DNA of 64,000 nt, taken from Bacteroides sp. GTDB lineage: Bacteria; Bacteroidota; Bacteroidia; Bacteroidales; Bacteroidaceae. Position 1 is the first letter of the stretch. The number at the start of each line of letters is the position of its first letter. The notes under the pieces are model-generated. The model was not told where the DNA came from. It saw only the letters and a program-made list of their open reading frames with translations, and did not search any database. Location: contig NZ_JASLER010000084.1 in assembly GCF_030151085.1 (NCBI RefSeq), forward strand, positions 62,001-126,000, given 5' to 3'. This document shows, piece after piece, positions 44,764 through 52,968 of this stretch. A program made the position numbers and the translations under genes.

Positions 44764-46419
44764 TTATGGTTCAGATTCTATCTCTAAAAGGCATTTGTCA
44801 AACTCTTCATTCGGGACAATTGAGATATTTCTGATTTTAGTTTTGTAGTTGCGTACTGTGCTTGCTGAGAAGTCTAGAATCTCAGCTATGGTGTCACTTT
44901 TGGTGACTCCCAATCTGACTAAAGCAAATATGCGTAGTTCTGGCGTCAACATATTCTTTTCTTGTACAATCACCCGGTCTTCCTCTTTCAAAAGAGAATT
45001 GAACTTCTCGATGAAATTGGGAAATAACTTCAGGAACATTTCGTCAAAGCGTGCTAACATGTCTTTCCGTTTCTTCAGATAGTCATGTTTATAGATAAAT
45101 TGTATAATATCGTCAAATTGCTTGGCCTTAATTTTGATTCTCACCACTTTCACAAGCTCTTCCATTGCGCTGATAGAGGAAGAGTTGTCTGACAATATTC
45201 TTCCCAAATAGGTAGCTTTGATATTATTTGCATCTTGCAATTCCTTATTGATTTCTGTCATACGTGCGTTCATGGATAGTAGTGACATGTTCTGGTCTTG
45301 AATCAAGAGGGCAGAACTCTTGAGTTTCTTGTTTTGTTTCCAGATAAACAAGAAAGATATAAATAGAGTAATAATGAATAGGATAATGAAACAAACAGTA
45401 ATGGCCAGAGTATCTTTTTGCTTCTTTGTTAGTTCATATAAATCTTTGTCGATTAAGGGCAAAGTAATACTGGATTCGTACATGCGATATCTTGAGTCAA
45501 AGAAAACTGCATTTTCCATTGACAATTGTATATACTTATAGGCCCTCTCCACTTCTCCATCGGGATAGATGGCTTCCGCTATTTTTCTAAGAGCCGGTGC
45601 TTGTTTGGAACCTATTTGAATATCCATTATTGCACTCTTTACCATATATTGAATGGCAGTTACTGTGTCACCCATTTCCAGGTGATAGAAACCAACATCG
45701 CCCAGTTTGGCGGACATTTCGCGGGAAACGCCTGATGAGTGCTTTAGTCGTTGTTGAAGATATTCGTAGGCTTGTTTGAATTGATTATTATGCGAACATG
45801 CCTTTTGTCGAGCTTCAAGTAAGTGATCGTCATCAGCTGGCAATAGCTTTTCCAATTGATTAATGATCCGGCACATGCTGTTATTGTAGTTTTGGAGAAA
45901 AAAATGAAGTGGCTTAACGTATAAGGCAGATTCATATTCCAAATTCAATCGAAACATCAGGTAATAGACTTTCGTGTGATTGGTAGTTCCAACTGTATCA
46001 ATCGTATTAGCATACTCGTATGCTTCTTTAAAAGCTCCGCACCAAAGATAGCTATATGCTAATTGGATTTCAGAATCAACTACTTTATTCTTGTCATTCA
46101 TGCGTGAGGACAATTCGATAAGTCGATTAGCACTGGTGTACATCAATTTAGATTGATAAGTAGAATATTCGTCAAAAAGCAGGTAGGTGTATCTGTATTG
46201 TTCATCCAAAGAGAGGCCTGTATCTTTCAATCGTTCAGAAAGGACAGAGATTCTCTCTTCTTTTTGTTTTTTATAAATATCTGTATGGAGGATATATTTG
46301 TCAAGACTGTCTAAATTCTCTTTTACTTGTAATGTATTTCTGTCATTTTTGCCTATTGAATGAATCGTTGCAAAGGGTAGGCATAATAACAGAATGATTA
46401 GTATAAAAGAACTTTTCAT
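44764..46419 (-). CDS. Inner-membrane HTH regulator with periplasmic TPR-like region (DUF6377-like)
   Basis: 551 residues. A signal or first membrane helix (1-20) precedes a helical TPR-like periplasmic region (about 50-330; LDKYILHTDIYKKQKEERIS, KQAPALRKIAEAIYP). A strong transmembrane helix follows at about 338-360 (ITVCFIILFIITLFISF), then a coiled coil (about 370-400) and a cytoplasmic LuxR-like helix-turn-helix (about 500-530; KSDTIAEILDFSASTVRNYKTKI). It resembles Bacteroides regulators that sense glycan in the periplasm and activate the adjacent susCD operon, annotated as DUF6377 proteins as far as I recall. It lies directly upstream of PUL 2 on the same strand. By eye the gene is AT-rich compared with the core genes. 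Confidence 0.8.
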   Translation of the reverse strand: MKSSFILIILLLCLPFATIHSIGKNDRNTLQVKENLDSLDKYILHTDIYKKQKEERISVLSERLKDTGLSLDEQYRYTYLLFDEYSTYQSKLMYTSANRLIELSSRMNDKNKVVDSEIQLAYSYLWCGAFKEAYEYANTIDTVGTTNHTKVYYLMFRLNLEYESALYVKPLHFFLQNYNNSMCRIINQLEKLLPADDDHLLEARQKACSHNNQFKQAYEYLQQRLKHSSGVSREMSAKLGDVGFYHLEMGDTVTAIQYMVKSAIMDIQIGSKQAPALRKIAEAIYPDGEVERAYKYIQLSMENAVFFDSRYRMYESSITLPLIDKDLYELTKKQKDTLAITVCFIILFIITLFISFLFIWKQNKKLKSSALLIQDQNMSLLSMNARMTEINKELQDANNIKATYLGRILSDNSSSISAMEELVKVVRIKIKAKQFDDIIQFIYKHDYLKKRKDMLARFDEMFLKLFPNFIEKFNSLLKEEDRVIVQEKNMLTPELRIFALVRLGVTKSDTIAEILDFSASTVRNYKTKIRNISIVPNEEFDKCLLEIESEP

Positions 46420-46473
46420 ATAAATGGATGGTTTAAATTTGTTTGTAAAGAGCGGACGTGTTAATGCTGTATT

Positions 46474-46535
46474 GTGAAAAATCTTGAGATAATCAGTAAC
46501 TACTTAGTAGATCAATTACTGATTATCTCAAGATT
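46474..46535 (-). terminator. Intrinsic terminator of rnr
   Basis: Perfect 20-base arms: 46480-46499 (AATCTTGAGATAATCAGTAA) and its complement at 46516-46535, with a 16-base loop that itself contains CTACTTAGTAG. In the rnr direction it is followed by a run of five Ts at 46476-46480. It begins 29 bases after the rnr stop. Confidence 0.88.
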
Positions 46536-46563
46536 GCTAAATATAGTATATGCTTGCCAGGAC

Positions 46564-48711
46564 TTATTCTTCGAGTGCAAAATCCAACTGTTTCTTCTCC
46601 AGATTGGCGCGTGCCACCTTAATAGTTATCGCGTCTCCCAAACTGTATATCCGGTTTTTGCGGCGTCCGCGCAAGCAATAATTCTTCTCGTCGAATTCGT
46701 AGTAATCATCGTCAAGGTCACGAACGGGGATCATACCTTCGCACTTGTTTTCGTTCAGCTCTACATACAAGCCCCATTCGGTTACGCCGGAGATAACACC
46801 ATCGTAAGTCTGCCCCAGACGTTCAGTCATAAACTCTACCTGCTTGTACTTTATGGAAGCACGTTCGGCATTGGCAGCTATCTGCTCCATCGAACTGCTG
46901 TGCTCGCAAAGCGCTTCGTACTTCTGTTCGGACACGCTACGACCACCCAGGTCGATGTATTTGGTGAGCAGACGGTGCACCATCATATCCGGATAGCGGC
47001 GGATGGGCGAAGTGAAGTGCGTATAATAATCGAATGCCAAGCCGTAGTGTCCTACGTTGTGCACCGAGTAGCGTGCTTTCTGCATGGCACGGATGGAGAC
47101 GGTTTCTATCAGATTCTCCTCCTTCTTGCCTTGAATGTCATCCAGCAGGTGATTGATGGATTTGGATATATCGGTCTTCGTTCCGCTGGTGCGCAGTTTG
47201 TAGCCGAAGCGGGCGATGAACTGTGCCAGGTTGTCCAGCTTCTCCGGATCGGGAAGGTCGTGGATACGGTAAGGCAATACCTTCGCCTTCTTGTTCTTGG
47301 GCACACGACCTATCTTCTCGGCAACGGTGCGATTGGCAAGTAGCATGAACTCTTCGATCAGCTTGTTGGCATCCTTCGATTCTTTGAAGTAGACGCTGAT
47401 AGGTTTGCCTTTCTCGTCTATCTCGAACTTCACTTCGTAGCGGTCGAAGTTGATGGCACCGGCGGTGAAACGCTTCTCGCGCAGAATTTTGGCTAGCTTG
47501 TCCAGTTCGAGGATTTCCTCTTTATAGTCGCCTTTGCCGGTTTCGATGACTTGTTGAGCCTCTTCGTAAGTGAAGCGGCGGTCGCTCTTGATGACGGTAT
47601 GCACTACACGCGAGTCTTTTACATCTCCCTTTTCGGTGATGTCGAAGACAACAGAGTAGGCAAGCTTCTCTTCGTCGGGGCGGAGGGAGCAGATGAAGTT
47701 ACACAACCGTTCGGGCAGCATCGGGATGGTGCGGTCTACCAGATAAACGGAAGTGGCGCGCTTCTCGGCTTCCTTGTCGATGATGCCGCCTTCGAGCACG
47801 TAGTGGGTGACGTCCGCAATGTGTACGCCTACCTCCCAAAGTCCGTCTTTGAGGTGGCGGATGGAGAGGGCGTCGTCAAAGTCCTTGGCATCTTTGGGGT
47901 CGATGGTGAAGGTGGTTACACCCCGGAAGTCCTCACGCTTGGCAATCTCTTCTTCGGAGATCTCGGCGGGTATCTTGTCGGCAGCCTTTTCTACGGCAGA
48001 AGGATATACATACGGCAGCCCGAATTCGGCAAGGATGGCGTGCATCTCGGTGGTGTTATCACCTGCTTTGCCTAGGATGTCAATCACTTGTCCGATGGGG
48101 TTCTTGGCTTTGTCGGGCCACTCTACTACTTTTACAATGGCTTTGTCGCCGGTCTTGCCACCTTTCAACTTCTCTTTGGGGATGAAGATGTCGTTGGCAA
48201 GCGTGCGGTTTTCCGTCACCAGGAAGGCGTATGAGTTAGCTACTTCCAGTGTGCCTACAAACGTATCGTTGGCACGTTCCAATATCTCGATGACTTCTCC
48301 TTCGGCTTCGCGTCCGCGACGTTTGGCGTAGAAGGCGATGCGCACCTTGTCATTGTTCATGGCATGTGCCGAGTTGCGTTCGGCAACGAAGATGGGGTCG
48401 CCACCACCTTCGGGTATGAAAGAGTTCTTTCCATTGCTTTTGCGCTGGAAGATGCCGGTCATTTCAACCCCATGATTATTCAGTTTATATTTATGCTTAT
48501 CTACTTCGGTGATATAGTCGTCGTCAGATAATTCGGACAAGATGTCCATACACAACATTTTCAGAGGATGTGTTGTAAGGTGGAGCTGTTCAAAGATGTA
48601 TTTCAGGGACAGTACTTCATTTTGCTTTGCATGGAAAAACTCCAGCACGATTTTGACAAGTTCTTTCTTCTTCATTCGCTTGCCGGCTTTCTTTTCTTTA
48701 TTCTTAGCCAT
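46564..48711 (-). CDS. rnr: Ribonuclease R
   Basis: 715 residues. N-terminal winged-helix region, cold-shock/OB domains, then the RNB catalytic domain with TFTIDPKDAKDFDDALSI (the Asp cluster that binds metal), VGVHIADVTHYV and HFTSPIRRYPDMMVHRLL, and a C-terminal S1 domain (GVISGVTEWGLYVELNENKCEGMI). It is a 3'-5' exoribonuclease that can degrade structured RNA. The N-terminus is basic (MAKNKEKKAGKRMKKKEL). It is a single-gene unit ending at a strong terminator. Confidence 0.96.
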   Translation of the reverse strand: MAKNKEKKAGKRMKKKELVKIVLEFFHAKQNEVLSLKYIFEQLHLTTHPLKMLCMDILSELSDDDYITEVDKHKYKLNNHGVEMTGIFQRKSNGKNSFIPEGGGDPIFVAERNSAHAMNNDKVRIAFYAKRRGREAEGEVIEILERANDTFVGTLEVANSYAFLVTENRTLANDIFIPKEKLKGGKTGDKAIVKVVEWPDKAKNPIGQVIDILGKAGDNTTEMHAILAEFGLPYVYPSAVEKAADKIPAEISEEEIAKREDFRGVTTFTIDPKDAKDFDDALSIRHLKDGLWEVGVHIADVTHYVLEGGIIDKEAEKRATSVYLVDRTIPMLPERLCNFICSLRPDEEKLAYSVVFDITEKGDVKDSRVVHTVIKSDRRFTYEEAQQVIETGKGDYKEEILELDKLAKILREKRFTAGAINFDRYEVKFEIDEKGKPISVYFKESKDANKLIEEFMLLANRTVAEKIGRVPKNKKAKVLPYRIHDLPDPEKLDNLAQFIARFGYKLRTSGTKTDISKSINHLLDDIQGKKEENLIETVSIRAMQKARYSVHNVGHYGLAFDYYTHFTSPIRRYPDMMVHRLLTKYIDLGGRSVSEQKYEALCEHSSSMEQIAANAERASIKYKQVEFMTERLGQTYDGVISGVTEWGLYVELNENKCEGMIPVRDLDDDYYEFDEKNYCLRGRRKNRIYSLGDAITIKVARANLEKKQLDFALEE

Positions 48712-48837
48712 AACATTTTATATTTAGATCAATGCAAAGTAAACAAATAAATGCATTTACTCGTTCAATCTTTCCCTAAAATCTTGTTATACTGCTAAAA
48801 TAATAGTAGAACAACCGCTCGTAATCGATTTATGTAC

Positions 48838-48896
48838 TATATTTGCGCAGCAAAGATGAGCTGCGCCAAGGTAAAAACAAGCTTGCTTGTTTTTAC
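48838..48896. promoter_or_regulatory. Regulatory region of the CDF exporter: upstream -7-like box, hairpin and 26-base palindrome
   Basis: A TATATTTG box lies at 48838-48845. Next, GCGCAGC (48845-48851) pairs with GCTGCGC (48860-48866). Then GTAAAAACAAG (48871-48881) and its complement (48886-48896) form an 11-base-arm palindrome that covers the -33 box of the main promoter. The palindrome fits an operator for a metal-responsive regulator; alternatively, with its T-rich right arm, it may end a short transcript started at 48838. Confidence 0.5.
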
Positions 48897-48917
48897 TCTC
48901 GGTTTGCATTATCTTTG
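48887..48917 (+). promoter_or_regulatory. Promoter of the CDF metal exporter gene
   Basis: TTG (48887-48889), 20 bases, TATCTTTG (48910-48917), then the ATG at 48940, giving a leader of about 15 bases. Confidence 0.7.
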
Positions 48918-48939
48918 CAACGACTAAGCAAATGAGCAA

Positions 48940-49875
48940 ATGGAAAAACAAAACAAGAATCCGGAAGACGTTGCACGGGAAAAAGGTATTTATAAGGTGA
49001 CAATAGTAGGAAGTTTGGTCAACTTTCTGTTGGTTATCTTTAAGTTCTTCGCAGGAATCATGGGACACAGTGCGGCTATGCTTGCCGATGCAGTTCATTC
49101 TCTTTCCGATTTTATAACAGATATTATTGTCATTGCTTTTGTCCGTATCTCTTCGAAACCCGAAGATGAAGGGCATGACTATGGGCATGGTAAATATGAA
49201 ACGTTGGCAACTGCCATCATTGGTATAATCTTGTTGTTTGTTGGTTTCGGCATCTTTTGGAATGGGGCTACGTCCATTTATCATTTCCTGAATGGCGCTT
49301 CTCTGCCCGAACCGGGAATGTTTGCGTTTATTGCAGCATTGATATCCATTGTTTCAAAAGAAATTCTTTATCAATATACTATATACGAGGGGAAGAAACT
49401 AAACTCCCAAGCAGTCTTGGCCAATGCATGGCATCACCGGAGCGATGCTCTTTCGTCCATTGGAACCGCTATCGGTATTGGCGGAGCCATTCTTCTGGGC
49501 AGTCATTGGCGGGTATTAGACCCGGTAGCAGCAGTAATCGTCAGCTTCTTCATTATGAAAGTGGCTGTTCAGTTGCTGATACCTTGTGTCGAAGAATTGC
49601 TGGAGAAATCTTTACCTGCCGAAGTAGAGAAAAAAATAGAGGAAACCATTCTCTCGTTTCCCGGAGTGAGTTCGCCGCATCATCTTCGTACACGCCGTAT
49701 TGGTAATTATTATGCTATCGAAGTACATGTGCGCATGAATGGTAAAATTCTATTGGAAGAAGCTCATCGTACGGCAACAGCTATTGAGAACAAGTTGAGG
49801 GAGCAATTTGGCAGGGGTACTCACATCGGTATCCACGTAGAGCCGATAAAGGAAGAAGACAGGGGAGAGTTATAA
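48940..49875 (+). CDS. Cation diffusion facilitator (FieF/ZitB-like) metal exporter
   Basis: 311 residues. Six membrane helices carry the metal-site motifs of the CDF family: MLADAVHSLSDFITD in helix 2 and NAWHHRSDALSS in helix 5. HDYGHGKYETLAT follows helix 2. A cytoplasmic C-terminal domain (VEKKIEETILSFPGVSSPHHLRTRRIG) mediates dimers. It exports divalent metal (Zn, Fe or Mn) using the proton gradient. It is the first gene of a + strand run, and its promoter overlaps a palindrome. Confidence 0.92.
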   Translation: MEKQNKNPEDVAREKGIYKVTIVGSLVNFLLVIFKFFAGIMGHSAAMLADAVHSLSDFITDIIVIAFVRISSKPEDEGHDYGHGKYETLATAIIGIILLFVGFGIFWNGATSIYHFLNGASLPEPGMFAFIAALISIVSKEILYQYTIYEGKKLNSQAVLANAWHHRSDALSSIGTAIGIGGAILLGSHWRVLDPVAAVIVSFFIMKVAVQLLIPCVEELLEKSLPAEVEKKIEETILSFPGVSSPHHLRTRRIGNYYAIEVHVRMNGKILLEEAHRTATAIENKLREQFGRGTHIGIHVEPIKEEDRGEL

Positions 49876-49915
49876 GTGATTTGTTTATTATAACGCTAAA
49901 TGATATATTAAATTC

Positions 49916-50923
49916 ATGGAATCGGTTCTAATTACAGGTGCAAGCGGATTTATCGGGAGTTTCATCGTTGAAGAGGCGTTGAGGCGTAAGTTTGGTGTAT
50001 GGGCAGGCGTTCGCTCCTCCAGTAGTCGTGAATACTTGCAGAACCGTAAGATACATATCCTGGAACTGGACTTTGCACATCCCAACGAACTCCGGGCGCA
50101 ATTATCCGGACACAAGGGTACATATAATAAGTTCGATTACATTATTCACTGTGCCGGCGTTACGAAATGCGTCGATAAGAACGATTTCGACCGGGTGAAC
50201 TTCCTGCAAACCAAATACTTTGTAGATACGCTGAGAGAACTGAATATGATTCCGAAGCAGTTTATCTTTATCAGTACTTTGAGCGTATACGGTCCTGCCC
50301 GTGAGAAAAATTTCACACCGATAGCAGAAGATGATAGTCCCGTGCCCAATACGGCATATGGCTTCAGTAAACTGAAAACCGAACTTTATTTGCAGAGTAT
50401 ACCGGGCTTTCCGTACGTCGTTTATCGCCCTACCGGTGTTTACGGTCCACGTGAGAAAGATTATTTCCTAATGGCGAAGTCCATTCAGCAACATACCGAT
50501 TTTGCGGTGGGTTTTCGTCGGCAAGACCTGACTTTTGTCTATGTCAAAGATATAGTGCAGGCAGTATTCCTGGGAATCGACAAACAAGTGTGCCGCCGTT
50601 CTTACTTTTTGGCGGACGGCGGGGTATACCAAAGTCGTACTTTTTCCGATTTAATAAGGAAAGAATTGGGTAATCCGTTTGTTATTCGCTTCAGATGTCC
50701 GTTAATTGTTCTGAAAGTAGTATCTTTGCTCGCTGAATTTTGGGCGAAGCGTCAGCATACGACCAGTACGCTCAATTCGGATAAATATAGAATAATGAAA
50801 CAACGCAACTGGCAGTGCGACATTACTCCGGCAGTCGAGGAACTGGGTTACAGTCCTGAATACGATTTAGAGCGGGGAGTAAAAGAAACAATTGCTTGGT
50901 ATAAAGAACAAGGATGGCTTTAG
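49916..50923 (+). CDS. Extended SDR (NAD-dependent epimerase/dehydratase) family protein
   Basis: 335 residues. The NAD(P) motif is TGASGFIGS (residues 7-15); the catalytic Tyr148/Lys152 sit in AYGFSKLKTE, with Ser120/Thr121 in FISTLSVYG. This fold covers sugar epimerases and also reductases of the dihydroflavonol-reductase and ceramide-reductase type. Its end overlaps the start of a PAP2-type lipid phosphotransferase gene by 10 bases, so the two are translated together. That partner makes a lipid (possibly sphingolipid) substrate more likely than a nucleotide sugar. Family certain, substrate inferred. Confidence 0.85.
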   Translation: MESVLITGASGFIGSFIVEEALRRKFGVWAGVRSSSSREYLQNRKIHILELDFAHPNELRAQLSGHKGTYNKFDYIIHCAGVTKCVDKNDFDRVNFLQTKYFVDTLRELNMIPKQFIFISTLSVYGPAREKNFTPIAEDDSPVPNTAYGFSKLKTELYLQSIPGFPYVVYRPTGVYGPREKDYFLMAKSIQQHTDFAVGFRRQDLTFVYVKDIVQAVFLGIDKQVCRRSYFLADGGVYQSRTFSDLIRKELGNPFVIRFRCPLIVLKVVSLLAEFWAKRQHTTSTLNSDKYRIMKQRNWQCDITPAVEELGYSPEYDLERGVKETIAWYKEQGWL

Positions 50924-51879
50924 ATTTATTTAAAAGGGTGGAAACCCGTAAAGGGCTTTTTGCAGTCGAGAAGATCACGTTGATATATAATCTATTGACA
51001 TCTATTCTCATTCTATTTCTTTATCAGGAAATGGATCATCCGGGGCAGATGCTCTTAGACCGTGCTATGATTGCAGGAATGACGTTCCTGTTGATGTATC
51101 TGTATCGTTTGGCGCCCTGTAAATTCTCCGCGTTTATACGTATCGCTATTCAGATGTCCCTGCTCTCCTATTGGTATCCAGATACTTTTGAGTTCAACCG
51201 GGTATTCCCTAATCTCGACCACGTGTTTGCTTCGGCCGAGCAATGGATTTTCGGAGGTCAGCCGGCTGTATGGTTTTGTGCCAAGTTCCCCGAGATGTGG
51301 GTGAGCGAGCCGCTTAATATGGGTTACTTTGCCTATTATCCAATGATACTGGTGGTAGTGGTGTGGTACTTTATTTATCGCTACGACCTTTTCGAAAAGG
51401 TGTCGTTTGTTGTGGTTACTGCTTTCTTTATCTATTATCTCATCTATATATTCGTGCCTGTTGCCGGTCCGCAGTTCTATTTCCCTGCTATTGGCGATGA
51501 CAATGTGACACAAGGTATCTTCCCTTCTATCGGCGATTATTTTCACCACCATCAGGAACTATTGCCCGGACCGGGCTATGACCATGGTTTCTTCTATAAC
51601 CTGGTAGAAGGCTCCCAGCAAGTGGGCGAACGTCCTACGGCGGCTTTCCCCAGTTCGCACGTGGGGATGTCCACTGTCCTGATGATTATGGCGTGGCGTG
51701 GAAGTAAGCGTTTATTTACCTGCCTGCTGCCTTTTTATTTGTTGCTGTGTGGAGCTACAGTCTATATTCAGGCGCATTATCTGATAGACTCTATCGTAGG
51801 CTTCATCTCTGCTTTCGCCATTTATATAGTGGCCACGTGGATGTTCAAGCGATGGTTTGCGCAGCCGATGTTCAAATGA
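50914..51879 (+). CDS. PAP2 superfamily membrane phosphotransferase (inositol-phosphorylceramide-synthase-like)
   Basis: 321 residues with about six membrane helices. The PAP2 active site is ERPTAAFPSSH (His249) and YIQAHYLIDSIVG (His288, Asp292). The AHYxxD form of the last motif, rather than SRxYxxxHxPxD, is that of Aur1/sphingomyelin-synthase-like enzymes that move phospho-head groups onto ceramide. Bacteroides make phosphoinositol and phosphoethanolamine sphingolipids, so a head-group transferase is plausible; a simple lipid phosphatase remains possible. It overlaps the SDR gene by 10 bases. Confidence 0.82.
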   Translation: MALDLFKRVETRKGLFAVEKITLIYNLLTSILILFLYQEMDHPGQMLLDRAMIAGMTFLLMYLYRLAPCKFSAFIRIAIQMSLLSYWYPDTFEFNRVFPNLDHVFASAEQWIFGGQPAVWFCAKFPEMWVSEPLNMGYFAYYPMILVVVVWYFIYRYDLFEKVSFVVVTAFFIYYLIYIFVPVAGPQFYFPAIGDDNVTQGIFPSIGDYFHHHQELLPGPGYDHGFFYNLVEGSQQVGERPTAAFPSSHVGMSTVLMIMAWRGSKRLFTCLLPFYLLLCGATVYIQAHYLIDSIVGFISAFAIYIVATWMFKRWFAQPMFK

Positions 51880-51896
51880 GATTATAGCAGCTTTCG

Positions 51897-52877
51897 TTAA
51901 GGGAGCAACGGGGCGATACTGTCGAAGATATCGTATAACTCTTCTTTTGTCTCTGCTCGTAGCATGGCTATTCTTGTATCCCTGAAATTGGGTATTCCCT
52001 TGAATAGCGGACTGGCAGCAAGGTGGCGGCGTACGTGCAGGATGCCCCGGCGTTCGTCCAGCAACTTGACACTGTCGTCTACTTCTTGGCGGAGTACGTT
52101 CAGTCTCCATTCAGAGCTGAGAGGGGACAATTCTTCGCCTGTCTCCAGATAATGCTTCACTTCCTTGAATATCCACGGGCGACCGAAGCTGGCACGACCT
52201 ATCATGATGGCATCTACACCATAAAGATCGAAGCACTCTTTGGCGCGTTGGGGCGTGGTGATGTCTCCGTTGCCGATGATGGGGATGTGCATACGGGGAT
52301 TGTTCTTCACTTCGCCTATCAGTGTCCAGTCCGCTTCGCCGGTGTACATCTGCGCACGGGTACGGCCGTGAATGGTGAGGGCGGCGATACCACAATCCTG
52401 TAACTGCTCGGCAAGCTCTACGATAATCTTGCTGTTGGCATCCCAGCCCAGGCGGGTCTTTACGGTGACGGGTATCTTTACGGCATCTACTACGGCACGG
52501 GTGATTTCGAGCATCTTGGGGATATTTTGTAGCATGCCTGCACCTGCACCTTTTCCAGCTACACGTTTTACGGGGCAGCCGAAGTTGATGTCCAGTATAT
52601 CCGGACGAGCTTCTTCTACAATTCGTGCGGCTTCCACCATCGTATCTGTGTCTTTGCCGTATATCTGTATAGCCACAGGACGCTCCTCGTCGCTGATGTT
52701 CAGCTTCTGCTCGGTCTTGCTGACGGAGCGGATGAGTGCATCGGCAGATACGAATTCAGTATATACCATGTCTGCTCCGAACCGTTTGCACATGAGGCGG
52801 AAGGCAGGGTCGGTGACGTCTTCCATGGGGGCGAGGAGGATGGGGTATTTGCTTAGTTCTATATGGCTTATTTTCAT
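51897..52877 (-). CDS. dusB: tRNA-dihydrouridine synthase (DusB-type)
   Basis: 326 residues. An FMN-dependent TIM barrel opens with PILLAPMEDVTDPAFRLMCKRFGADMVYTEFVS and contains DINFGCPVKRVAGKGAGAGML (catalytic Cys), VKTRLGWD, LTIHGRTRAQMYTGEADW, IGNGDITTPQRAKE and MIGRASFGRPWIF. It reduces uridines in tRNA to dihydrouridine with NADPH. The gene converges with the PAP2 gene (17-base gap) and diverges from the U32 gene. Assignment to the B subtype follows length and the C-terminal HLAASPLFKGIPNF helix and is less certain than the family. Confidence 0.9.
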   Translation of the reverse strand: MKISHIELSKYPILLAPMEDVTDPAFRLMCKRFGADMVYTEFVSADALIRSVSKTEQKLNISDEERPVAIQIYGKDTDTMVEAARIVEEARPDILDINFGCPVKRVAGKGAGAGMLQNIPKMLEITRAVVDAVKIPVTVKTRLGWDANSKIIVELAEQLQDCGIAALTIHGRTRAQMYTGEADWTLIGEVKNNPRMHIPIIGNGDITTPQRAKECFDLYGVDAIMIGRASFGRPWIFKEVKHYLETGEELSPLSSEWRLNVLRQEVDDSVKLLDERRGILHVRRHLAASPLFKGIPNFRDTRIAMLRAETKEELYDIFDSIAPLLP

Positions 52878-52909
52878 GTATAAAATGTTACTAAATGATT
52901 ATTCCGCTA

Positions 52910-52937
52910 CAAAAGTACGGAAAAAAGCCTACCTTTG
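52910..52937. promoter_or_regulatory. Overlapping divergent promoters of dusB and the U32 gene
   Basis: The minus-strand TACTTTTG (52917-52910) serves dusB and the plus-strand TACCTTTG (52930-52937) serves the U32 gene. The two -7 boxes are only 12 bases apart, so each polymerase site covers the other and the genes probably compete. No consensus -33 box is present for either. Confidence 0.6.
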
Positions 52938-52968
52938 CCCTAAATCAAATTAGCTTTCTACATATCTT

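Noticed and set aside
46480..46535. Perfect 20-base inverted repeat as a novel element
   Set aside because: Position just after rnr and the T-tract in the rnr direction explain it as an ordinary intrinsic terminator; its length does not fit the 22-base period.
46474..47343. 289-codon open frame opposite rnr
   Set aside because: Antisense to the conserved RNB/S1 region, runs through the rnr terminator, and shows no protein family features.
48787..49284. 165-codon open frame opposite the CDF exporter
   Set aside because: Shadow of the conserved transporter gene that also spans its promoter region.
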